64,000 nt of DNA, taken from positions 186,233,561 to 186,297,560 of the forward strand of contig OY282560.1 of the NCBI GenBank assembly GCA_958295665.1. The letters are read 5' to 3'. Position 1 is the stretch's first letter; each line of letters starts with the position of its first letter. A program made the position numbers and the translations under genes. This document shows positions 34,932 through 45,207 of this stretch, piece after piece. The notes under the pieces were generated by a model. It saw only the letters and a list, made by a program, of their open reading frames with translations. It did not search any database and was not told the origin of the DNA. The stretch is from Tipula vernalis (taxonomy: Eukaryota > Arthropoda > Insecta > Diptera > Tipulidae).

Positions 34932-35072
34932 TAAATAATCCCGAGAGCTGTTAGTTTTAAGAATTTTACTTTTTTATTTTTTTTTTTTATTTATAAAATA
35001 AATTTAATTAGATAGATTAATTAAAAATGAAAGATATTGAAGTTGTGATACTTATATTTTTTCCATACATAT

Positions 35073-35078
<6 letters not shown>

Positions 35079-35150
<72 letters not shown>
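35079..35150. repeat. (TA)n microsatellite
   Basis: About 36 uninterrupted TA dinucleotides, directly left of a foldback sequence. Confidence 0.97.
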
Positions 35151-35152
<2 letters not shown>

Positions 35153-35177
35153 GGCATGTATAAATGGATCTATAAAT

Positions 35178-35547
35178 CGTCGTACCCAAATAAGAGTATT
35201 TTACATCTACAAATCATTAATTTTTTGGAGGGGTGTGTCAAGTTTTTAATGTCAAATTTGGCTTAATTTTTTTTAAATAAAATTCTTGCCACACTGTGGA
35301 AAGGACTTTATACAAAAAAAAATTAAGCCGAAATTAGCATTAAACATTTTTAATGTCGTTTTCGATTGATCAAAAAAAACTAAACTCAGTGCAAAAAAAA
35401 ACTAAACTCGCCATAGTAAAAAATGTTCGAGTTTAGTTTTTTTTTTGCACTGAGTTTAGTTTTTTTGGTCAATCGAAAACGACATAAGCCTCTCCAAAGA
35501 ATTAGCGATTTGTAGATGTAATAAATACTCTTATTTGGACATGACGA
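35178..35547. repeat. Foldback sequence with outer and inner palindromes, between TA runs
   Basis: Outer arms 35178-35232 and 35490-35547 pair over about 55 bp with a few mismatches (CCAAATAAGAGTATT against AATACTCTTATTTGG). Inside, 35366-35416 and 35430-35483 form a nearly perfect palindrome rich in ACTAAACTCAGTGC. The whole is flanked by TA repeats on both sides, as expected of a TA-targeting Tc1/mariner-type MITE landing in a (TA)n run. It should form a stable hairpin. Confidence 0.85.
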
Positions 35548-35557
35548 TATATATTAT

Positions 35558-35616
<59 letters not shown>

Positions 35617-35640
35617 TAATATATATTTTTATCTATATAT
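35548..35640. repeat. (TA)n-rich microsatellite
   Basis: Mainly TA repeats with ATT and ACACAT interruptions, on the right of the foldback sequence. Pairs with the run at 35079-35150. Confidence 0.95.
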
Positions 35641-36193
35641 AATTTTTGTTAAATTTTTTTTTTTATTGTTTAAATGAATTACTAATTTTATTGAATAAAA
35701 AAATTAATTGAAATGTACATGAATCTAATAAAAAAAACTTTATAGAAGCTTAATTAATCAAGTGACTAATTTTAATTTATATTGAAAAATCACATTCACA
35801 AAGTTGTTGAGGAATATGTGACAAAAAATTGTTGTTAAATTGACAAAAAATGAGTCCAATATTTGTGGTTAAATTGTCAATAAATAGCTCATATTTTGTT
35901 GCACATTTAAACCAAAAAATATTCACATAATACCGACAAATATTTCATTTTATTATCACAAAAAAATTGTCAAATTGTTGGGTAAATGGTCCTGAAAACG
36001 TCGACGAAATGTTCCACCAAAAACCGATATTTTTGTTCCGCAAAATACTCGTTTTGTTTTCACAAACAGCGTCAACCCCATCCACCATTTCATAACAAAT
36101 TTGTCACAAATTTTTACACATTTTGGTCGACCAATCACCTTTTTTTGTGAAATTTTTGGCCCTTTTTTGTGACATATGGTTACTCGGGTAAAC

Positions 36194-37690
36194 TTCTTAA
36201 CTTTATTTTGCTCCACTGATCAACTGGATTAAAGCCGATATTACACTCGGACGTGTTCGGTTTGGCCAAAATGAAAAAAAAAATATCATAATCTTTTATG
36301 TCAAACTGATTTCCTGCTAACTTCACCTCGTTATATATTATGCCAAACTTGTCCGAACAGCCAGAAATGAAAAATTGGTTTTATACGTCAAACTCTCCTT
36401 AAAAGACCGGTACACATTGGTCGTGTTCATTCGGGCAAAAGTGATAAAAAAAATCATGATTTTTTTACTACCTTAACTTTCGCTTCGTTGTATTGTTGTA
36501 TTTTATGTCAGGCCTATTTTTATAAATTAATAAACAATACCGTTCCTGAATAATATTAAAAATATTACACCACAATCAAAAGCCAAATATTTTGTTTTCA
36601 AATATGTATTTATTTTGACAGCTAAAACCAAACAAAAAGCTTGGTTTTTTTTTTGTGATAAATGAGTGCGTTTTATGGCAAAACGTGATAAAAATTATCA
36701 TGATAATTTTTATCTTTAGGATTGAGAATAAATTTTCATTTTTCACTAAATTATGTAAGAAAATTGTTAAAATAGTGAAAACCCATCGTCCATTTACCTA
36801 CTATATAACAGGTTTATACAAAATTTCAATTTATCGTCTTAAATTCAAAATTATCAACAATAAATTGAAATTGTATATTAAAACTGTTAAAATATAATAT
36901 TTTATAAATTTACGATAATTTAGTTATCGTTAGTTAATTAGAAACTTTCGGTTTCCCCTATTTTAACAATTTTTTGACATAATTTAGTGAAAAATAAAAA
37001 TTCGGTCTCGTCGCCCGTTCTCAATGTTTACCTGGCCTATAGATTTTGTAAACAAAACCTGTAGGTCTACTATTTATTTATTTATTTATCAATTAATCCT
37101 GGATGAAGCATCGCTTTTCTATCCCACACACTTACATAATGAATACAAAAAAAAAAAAAAAATACAAAAATAATTACAATTCATTACTATGTATTCCGAT
37201 CAGTGGCACTATTTTGGTTTTCCTAGGGAATTGCGAATTGATTTATTGAGATTTCTTAGTGTATTTTTGTATTAATTTTTCCAAAGCATAGTAAATTTTG
37301 GGAAGAAATTGTTCCATTTCATAGCAATTTTGTTGTTTAAAGTAGTAAAGACAAAATGTTAGTTTTTAATTTTTATTTATATTTTCTTTAGCGATTAACA
37401 CTTATGATCTTAATCATGTTAAACAAAATTTTTGAATAAGTATGGTTTGCTTTTTGTACACTGATGTAAATGTATCAATCTGAAAAAGTAAAAAAAAAAA
37501 AAATCATTAGGCCAAATTATGTTAACCAGAACATGAAATTTAAAGAATTTTGGATGAAATGTTTCTGTAAGTTTATCTTTATATCCAAGACAATATTAGC
37601 TATACATCTCAATAGTACATGTCTACACAATTTACTTTGCACCCTTGTTTACTTTCAGTAAACTTGGTTTGGGCTACCAAAAAACACAAG
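36194..37690. other. AT-rich stretch with scattered repeat motifs
   Basis: No gene. A module with TCGTGTTCATTCGGGCAAAA followed by TCATGATTTTTT near 36420-36470 recurs in altered form near 39080-39120, and a TGATAAATGAGTGCGTTTTATG segment near 36657 recurs near 38396, suggesting old copies of one non-autonomous repeat family on both sides of the RpS7 pseudogene. Confidence 0.5.
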
Positions 37691-37719
37691 GGCGGGTAAT
37701 TCTGATTTATAAATTTGAA

Positions 37720-38175
37720 AACTACACTCACTTTATGTTCAATTGTAGTTTGTGCTGTTTTATCCAAATCAACTTTGATCAACTGCAATCCATCTAATCC
37801 ATCTAAGATAGCTTCATAAACAGCCGTTAATGTTCTTGATCGTGGACACTTTTGCTTCAATTAAGTTCTTATTTTAGGTGTTGGCTTCGGTAAAATTTTA
37901 CGTCCGCCAAAGGATACAATATGTTTACCGGACAATTTCTTTTCTAATTCATACACTAATCTGGTTTGAATTTTTTGGAATGCCTTTTGTTTTGGCTTTA
38001 GAACATAACATAAATAAAAAAAATTGATCCCAATTAGTTAACATTATTAACTTAAGAAATTGTACTCATACGTACTCAATCATACTCGCGCAATTGTGGT
38101 TTCTATTCTACGTTAACTTTCAAATCAAGTAACGCTTGGCGTTCGGCACTGCCGCGCTTAACTATCTTGTTGTTG
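37720..38175 (-). pseudogene. RpS7: Ribosomal protein eS7 (RpS7) pseudogene
   Basis: Leftward from about 38175 the minus strand has NNKIVKRGSAERQALLDLK, a stop, and KPQLREYD: a decayed eS7 N-terminus. From about 38000 one frame reads [40 protein letters not shown], a TAA, then [16 protein letters not shown] and [20 protein letters not shown] followed by HKV. These are consecutive blocks of eS7. Missing are about 25 residues after LREYD, about 15 residues (the V-F-P...R-I-R-V-K part) after AIL, and the true C-terminus. No intron signals are evident in the continuous part, so a processed copy is likely, though no poly-A tail is clear. Not functional. Confidence 0.88.
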
Positions 38176-38179
38176 ATCT

Positions 38180-39172
38180 AAAAGTAAAAAATCAATACAT
38201 TCAGCTCTGGAAAAAATAATGGCAAAATACACTAATTATTTTTTACCACAAATTATATAACTATGTCCACATTTCACTTATATTTAAAACGCTTATACTT
38301 AATTTAACATTTAATTTTATTTAAAAAAAAAAACAGTTGACCAAATCCACAAAATTTTGATATCTAATCCAAAAGAAAACTTGAATTTTTTCGTGATAAA
38401 TGAGTACGTTTTATGCTAGAATTTTGACATAAAATTCGTGATTTTTATTTTGGAAAGACTGAACACTGGGACAATCATACAATATTTCTATAAGGTAGAA
38501 AAAATTTATTATTTTTATGACCAAATAAATGTGCTGTAATAAATTTTCCTTATTACACTACCATCACACATTTTAGTGATATTCCATGGTTGGATAAACG
38601 TCAAATATCTAGTAAACGTGGAAAATATTTAGAAAAACATTGGAGAAAAATGTGTGTATGCTTGTGCAGCAATAATTTTGTGGGTCCTAAATAAAAAAAA
38701 AATAAACAAGAAACTGAAATTGATCCTAAACCTTAGGTTCCCCGATTGCACAAAAAAAAGGGTTAAACAAAATTGTATAACATTTCCTTGTACAAAATTT
38801 CCCATACACCAAACGTTTCTTTTGTCCATGTTAAGGAGCTGTCAGACAAATATTGTAGTATTTAGCTTCATGAAGCTAACTGTCATAAGAAAAATACTAC
38901 AACAGAAACCAAATAAGCAAATACTGCCAACGTAGTATAAATATTTTCGATCGATTTGTTTTTAATGTGACGGGTTCGAAACGATGCTGCCTGCCATCGT
39001 GCATACTATTTAGTACTACAAAATTAAAGTTCAAAGTTTTAGCTGGGACTCAAACTAATATCGCTATTTTTACAGTGTGGACATGTTCAATCGGGCAAAA
39101 ATGATATAAAATATCATGATTTTTTATCACACCCTAACTTCATTCTGTAATACTGTACGTCAAACGTGATTG
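38180..39172. other. AT-rich stretch with repeat motifs, left flank of Gypsy-2
   Basis: No coding sequence was recognised. Holds second copies of motifs found at 36420 and 36657. Gypsy-2 inserted into the copy near 39080-39177. Confidence 0.5.
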
Positions 39173-39177
39173 AACAG

Positions 39178-39318
39178 TGTTGTTTTATGCTTGGTTACGT
39201 GACGAAACTGTCGTACATTTTTATTAATTTCCTTTATACATATTATTACAGTGCTGCCAAAGTAAAATATTGTCGTTACTATAATTGTCATTACTATAAT
39301 TATAGTGTTACCATAACA
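39178..39318 (-). repeat. Gypsy-2 3' LTR
   Basis: 141 bp; contains an extra TGTCATTACTATAAT-like repeat unit compared with the other LTR, plus several substitutions. Confidence 0.92.
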
Positions 39319-39480
39319 TGCTCATTTTCTTAAAAATTATAAAGTTAATCCAATGCAAGAGTTTTGAACAATATAAGTATAAACAGATTATACATAAGTA
39401 ATTCAAATACCTTAAAGAATAATTTTATAAAACAAAACTAAAGTAAAAATAAGATATTCATGTTAGATCTGCATAGTATG

Positions 39481-42400
39481 TTATGAATTTTCATCATAAT
39501 TTTGTTCGTAATCTTTCAGATATTCGGGTTGCTTTTTATACCGTTGAGAACGTCTCATCTTTGGAGTTGTATCATTCACATCGGCTGGTTGATGTTGTTG
39601 TTGACATTGACTTTGTAACTGTCCACGATGTTTATCATTGTGTCTCGATGACGTACTGGCTTCATCCAACACTTCATGACCATGCTCATTATGACCTGCT
39701 GCAATGTTGACCTCATGTCCTCTCACATTACAATTCTCGTCAAGACTACTTCTATTGTTATGACAAGCCTCCGTTATTATATTGTCATCTCTTGATTGAT
39801 TTGGGTATACGTCTCGTTGATCCTCCTGACTCTCAATGTTGGAAACCAATGGCGGATATACTTCAATATGAGTATTTGATGTTGGTAGCTTACTATTTCC
39901 GGGTATATCATCTGACATAGATTGTTGTTGATGATCATTATTTGGTACGTGGTTGAATTCATTCAATTGCTGACGATTACGAATGTATCTCTTACCATTT
40001 GCATCGATTTGATTGATAGTTGATCTTTGACTATTGCAAATGTTCTAAGTTTGTCTTCAAGACGAAGTTTCACCATCACACCTGTAGCAATTTTTAAATC
40101 GTTTAATGGCTTGACGATTTATCATAATATTTTTTAGATTTTGTTCTTCTTCGTTTGATTTTATTGCTGACATCTTTGACACTTCGTGGCTTTAGGTTTT
40201 TGTCAAGTCTTGATAGTAATGATCTAATTTTTCTTGACCTTAGTCGTTGTGCTGGCGAGTATTCAATTTCATTTGGGGTATTACGATGTTCAAGTAATGC
40301 TTTCCAAAAGCACTGCTTCGACGATTCACATTTTTTTATAATCCGTTTTATTATTTTAACGGCAGATTCTGCTTTCCCATTTCCACGAGGATAATATGGA
40401 GAAGAGTTGACATATATGAAGATCTAGTCTTCACTGAATTCTATGAACTTCTTATTTTTAAAGTTATGTGCCCCATCAGTAATAACTTTGTGCGGAATGC
40501 CAAATCTCGAAAAACATGTTTGCAGGTTTGTATCACATCTTCTGCAGTTGTCCCTCTCATGAATATTGTTTCGATATAATCTGAATAATGATCCACAATT
40601 ATCATGATATTTCGCTTTTTGTTTTTATACTCAGCCTCACAGAAATCCATGGAAACAACTTGAAACGGATATGTATGGATTTTGTGTGTTAGCATTGCCA
40701 ATTTCTGATGATTATCGGAATGTATATCACAAACATAGCGTGATTTTATTTTTGTTTGGATATCCTTTGTAATGTTAGGCCAAAAAATAGTTTGTCTACA
40801 TCTTTGTAGACATGCTTGGATGCCTTCATGTCCATAATGCAGATTATTGAGATATTTGTCTCTTAACTTTGTTGGTATGACGAATCTGAAATCTTTAAGC
40901 ACGATGCCATTTTGAATTTTAAGGTGATCTTTTATAGATATATATATTTTTACTTCTTCGTTGGTTGATTTATTTTTCGTTTTTCGTTTTGATCTCTTGT
41001 ATTACTTGTAAAATATCATCAGTTTGTATTTCTTGTCGAATTTCCTCAATTTGCTGATTTCCAATTTCTTCTATATCATCTGATTTGATGTGTTCAATGA
41101 TTTTTAGAACCTTGACTATTTCATCATTTTCCAGGATTGAGTGATCTTCACTCACAGGAAGCCTCGATAATAGATCTGGAATGAGCAGTTGTTTACCAGG
41201 AATATATCTGATCTGCAAATCATATTTTTGTAGACACAACCTTAATCGTTGAATTCGCTTTGTACATTTGTGAATAGGTTTATTGAATATGTTTTTTAGT
41301 GAAATGTGATCAGTTTTTATTAACACTTTACTCCTTCCACTAATATACTGATTGTAATGCAAGCAGGCAAAGGTAATTGCTAATAGTTCGATTTCACATT
41401 GTGAATAATTTTGCTCCGTTTTTGTTAGCGATTTACTTGCAAATATTACCAGATGCTGGTTTTGCAAGAGAACAGCTCCTAATCCTTTTCTAGTATTGTA
41501 TGTATTGTATTTTCTTGTATGATTACGTCTTCTTCCAGACTATAATACTTTAAGATCGGAACTTGTATGATTAATGATTTCATGTTTTCGAAATCATCAT
41601 TTTCTTGTTTATTCCAATAATAATTCCTAGATTTGATCATATTACGTAGATATATTGATGTTTTTGACAAATTTGGAATAAATTTGGTTAGATAGTTGAC
41701 CATTCCTAAAAATTTTTGAGTTTCAGGAATATCAGTCGGTTTGCTCATCTTTGTTATTGTTGATATCTTCGATTGATCTGGTTTGATTCCATCTGCTGTT
41801 AACAAGTGACCATAAAACTTTACTTCAGTTACAGCCAGTTTCATTTTTTCACGATTAATTTTGACATTTGCTTCTCGTAGTTTAAAAAATAATTGTTTTA
41901 GATTTTGATTGTGATCTTTCAATGCTTCTTCTTTAGTGTTGCCTTGTCCAAATACCAGTCTATCATCAGCAATCAATTCTATTCCAGTGAGACTTCTAAC
42001 GATTTCAGACAATTTTTGTTGAAATATTTCCGCAGATGCATTAATTCCAAATGGTAGAACTTTGAATCTATAACGACCAAATGGTGTCCAGAAAGTTGTC
42101 AAATCCATACTGTCCTTGGATAAAGGTATTTGCTAATAACCATTTTTAGTGTCAACCAGACTGAATATCTTCGCATTTGCTAATTCAGGCAGCATTTCAT
42201 CTATAATTGGCATTTGATACTTCGGACGTTTGATAGCTTGATTTGGATATTGAGGATCTAGTCAAATCCTTATTTTATCTTTGTCTTTCTTCTTCACAAT
42301 TACGATGTTGGATATCCAATTAGTATGATGTTCAACTTTTTCTATTATATCTTTTTCTTCAAGTCGATTTAACTCTTTCTGTAAGATTTTCTTTACTGGT

Positions 42401-43041
42401 AATGGTATTCGACGAGGAAATTCTTGAACAGGTAATATATTTTGATCAACATTCAGTTTTGCTTCGGATGAAATTCTTCCATCGCCTTCGAATATGTCAT
42501 TGAATTCAATACGTTTGGCTTCGCACCTTTCATTTTCATTGATTTTGACATTTTGTTTTATCACATTTCCCGGATTCTTAATGTTGTTTTGATTTTCTAC
42601 ACTGTTTATGACATTTACTTCAGTACTCAGACTATTCACATATATCAAATTTAATTTTTGACATGCATTCGCAGATAAAATTGGTTCTACATTACCATAA
42701 ACAATTTGAAATACTACTTTTTACACTTTCTTATTATTTGCAAGACATTCTATAACTGTTTCTGTAATCGTTGTAACAGTTTCACCGTAAAATGGTTTCA
42801 ATTTGGTTAAACTTTTCCGATACCTCGGACGTTTTGTAATACTTAACAAATTTTTTTCACCTATAACACAACATGAAGCTCCAGTATCCCAAAATGCCAT
42901 CACATTTTTGAATACATCATCGTCATGTTTCATTAGTATATTGCCTCTCAATATTTTTTTGTTTGTTTTACAGCTTCTTATTGTCTCGAACTTATAAACT
43001 TCATCTCCGTCGCTGTCTGTTTCATTATCTCCATCTTCCAC
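39481..43041 (-). pseudogene. Gypsy-2 pol (protease, RT, RNase H, integrase), broken
   Basis: From 43041 leftward: protease FWDTGASCCVIG; RT start EFPRRIPLPVKKILQKELNR and TNWISNIVIVKKKDKDKIRI, then a stop; next frame FWTPFGRYRFKVLPFGINAS with catalytic IADD near 41970 and KFLGMVNYLTKFIPNLSK; RNase H ASKSLTKTEQNYSQCEIELL and IKTDHISLKN; integrase zinc region (HYGHEG, CDIH), VVSMDFCEAEYKNKK with the first aspartate, then a frameshift near 40510. The second aspartate and the R-G-N-G-K-A-E-S box carrying the glutamate lie near 40380-40480 in other frames. A hydrophilic C-terminal tail (39966-39481) ends MRRSQRYKKQPEYLKDYEQN. At least five lesions. Confidence 0.9.
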
Positions 43042-43100
43042 TCTTTTTATAGATTTTGTCCTTTGTTTCTTCTTCTTATTCTCTTGATCATTATTATTCC

Positions 43101-43871
43101 TTAAGTTGGTACAACAAGTTGCGAAATGGTTTTCCTGTTTACAGTTATTGCATGTTTTACCAAATGCTGGGCAATTTTTTTTCCGAATAAGTGCTTTTTA
43201 CCATAAAACTTACATGTTAATAAATTCACATTTAATTTACTAGTATTATCTCGACGATAGTTAACTTTATTGATATTTTCTTCACTTATTTCGTTTAGGT
43301 CATTTGATACCGTATTCTTTTTCATCATTTCCAGATTTTTTGTATGCATTTCTCTTATTTTTGCTATATCAGTAGCTGATGTTAAGGTTAAGTCTTCATC
43401 CACGTATTGCATAAGTTGATTTCGAGTTTTTTCGTCGCGTAAACCGAAAATAAATTGATTACATACCATTTTATTTTCCATATTGGCAAAATTACAGCCT
43501 TTCACCATAGATAATAATCGATTCACATATGTTTCGATACTTTCATTTTCATTTTGGGTCATATGTTGAAATAAATAAGAACTGTATCTAGAGGTTATTT
43601 TTGGTAGAAAACGCTTCTCAAAAGTTTCCAGTAGTTTCGTTGGATTTTATTTTTCAGTGTTCGTAAACTTTTCAGTCATTAAGTTGTACAACCATAATCC
43701 ATCTCCATCAAGACAATTTTCCAGATTTGCCAATTGTACTTGCGTTGTTTGAGCCGCCAAATTTTTTACAATGCAATAATTTTTCCATTGCTGCTTAAAA
43801 ATTTTTAGATTTTCCAGATTCTTCACATCACCATATTTCTCGTTCAAGTTCCATTTTTGGTTGATTTTCAC
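43101..43871 (-). pseudogene. Gypsy-2 gag, broken
   Basis: Two frames: 43871-43647 (WNLNEKYGDVKNLENLKIFK, LENCLDGDGLWLYN) and 43562-43101 (NESIETYVNRLLSMVKGCNF, CNQFIFGLRDEKTRNQL). A zinc knuckle near 43120-43190 is frameshifted: the first cysteine is in CKFYGKKHLFGKK and the rest reads C-N-N-C in the neighbouring frame. The capsid layout is that of gypsy Gag. Confidence 0.85.
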
Positions 43872-43965
43872 CCATTTTAAATTATTATTTTCCTTTTTTT
43901 CCGAATAAAATATTTTTATTTCTTTACTTTTTTTTTTTTTTTATTTTATTTCACATCTGACACCA

Positions 43966-44091
43966 TGTTGTTTTATGCTTGGTTACGTGACGACACTGTC
44001 GTACATTTTTATTCATTTCCTTTATACATATTATTATAGTGTTGCCAAAGTACAATATTGTCGTTACTATAATTATAGTGTTACCATAACA
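43966..44091 (-). repeat. Gypsy-2 5' LTR
   Basis: 126 bp, upstream LTR of the minus-strand element, followed inside by the primer-binding site. Confidence 0.92.
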
Positions 44092-44096
44092 AACAG

Positions 44097-44537
44097 CAAA
44101 AATTGAGAAAATTGATAAATTAATTTTAAATATTACAATTTTGTTTTAATCTCTATGTAAAATTCAATAAACTGGTTTTGTCATCAATTTTATAATTAAC
44201 AGACTTACTGGCCTATTTCGACGCACAGTCCCAGACTAAAAAATCGTCTTATGTTAGACTTTTACTTTATTTTAGTAATCGAGTCTTAGCTAAGGCTATT
44301 TCGTTTTCTGCACGTAGTCATGGCTGTTATTGGCCTTAAAACACGGTCTTACATAACATCGACACATTTGGTGGTTTTAAGCGTCATAATTCATAATTTC
44401 TCCTATAGAAAAGATCAATGAAATATATATTAAAATTATTATTTATTATTATAAAATTTCTTTATTTAAATTTAAATTTTACTTATTTAAATTTTTTCAA
44501 AATTTAAATAAGTATAATTTATGAGGTTTAATTTATT
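44097..44537. other. AT-rich flank
   Basis: No gene. Includes a short palindrome around 44495-44515 (AAATTTAAATAAG-like on both strands) that partly matches sequence past the right arm of the inverted repeat at 45207. Confidence 0.5.
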
Positions 44538-45207
44538 GGAATTATTAATAAAAAAAATATTTTTTACATCAAAGAAAATTGCAGTATACAAGCAGAATAC
44601 ATGCACATAAAAAAAAACAAAATGGACGAATTACAAAAAAAATTGAAAATATAGGATGAAAATTTAATAAATTTGTTCTATGTAGTTAAATAAATAAAAA
44701 AGGTGTAAAGAAAAGCAAACACAAATTTATCTCAATAATTTTAGGAAAAAGAGAAAAAATACCATTTGACAGCTCTACACAATCTTTGGAGAGTTTTTGG
44801 TACATAATTCAGAACACCGATAAACAGTCCAATTCTGACGTTAAGACTTTTAAGACTCTCTTAGCTAAGAGCCAGTTTGTAAATTTTTTTGTAGACGACG
44901 GTCTTAATCGGTATTCTGGTGGTAATAGTCTTAATATTATGTACTAAAAACTCTCCAAAGATTGTGTGGAGCTCTCAAATGATATTTTTTCTCTTTTTCC
45001 GAAAATTATTTAGATATATTTGTGTTTGCTTTTGCTTTTCTTTACTTAAATACCTTTTTAGCTACATAACTTACTACAAATTTTCATCCTGTATTTTCAA
45101 TATTTTTTGTAATCCGTCCATTTGTTTTTTTTTTATGTATATGTATTCTGTTTGTACACTGCAATTTTCTTTGATGTAAAAAATATTTTTTTATTAATAA
45201 TTCCTAA
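44538..45207. repeat. Long inverted repeat, arms of about 290 bp
   Basis: GGAATTATTAATAAAAAAAA at 44538 pairs with the complementary end at 45207, and similarity continues inward to about 44835 and 44914 (CAGAACACCGAT against CAGAATACCGAT). Arms are about 85-90 percent similar by eye. The loop of about 80 bp contains CTTAGCTAAGAG, itself palindromic. No coding capacity; likely a foldback MITE or a dead-element pair. Boundaries and target duplication are unclear. Confidence 0.85.

Larger units (their letters stand above)
30165..36190 (+). mobile_element. Tnp2-like (EnSpm/CACTA-related) DNA transposon, 6.0 kb
   Basis: Perfect 14-bp terminal inverted repeats TACCCGAGTAACCA at 30165-30178 and 36177-36190, with a 3-bp direct repeat AAC just outside (30162-30164 and 36191-36193). 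A 3-bp duplication fits the CMC (EnSpm/CACTA) group, though the ends are not the usual CACTA. Subterminal repeats built on TTTGTGACAA occur at both ends. It contains two genes on the plus strand: a Tnp2-like transposase and a spliced DUF4806 gene. Two smaller elements are inserted (34128-34593 and 35178-35547). Gypsy-1 ends only 18 bp before it. Confidence 0.85.
39178..44091 (-). mobile_element. Gypsy-2: Ty3/gypsy retrotransposon (Mag-like)
   Basis: LTRs at 39178-39318 and 43966-44091 start TGTTGTTTTATGC and end ACCATAACA; the target duplication AACAG lies at 39173-39177 and 44092-44096. Read leftward. The primer site next to the right LTR is TGGTGTCAGATGTG (minus strand), whose first ten bases as recalled fit the 3' end of a leucine tRNA. 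Gag and pol are in several frames with stops. RT wording (FWTPFGRYRFKVLPFG, IADDRLVFG) is closest to the Mag/K02A2.6-type lineage. Confidence 0.92.

Noticed and set aside
35027..35266. 79-codon frame with tyrosine-isoleucine repeats
   Set aside because: Translation of the TA microsatellite.
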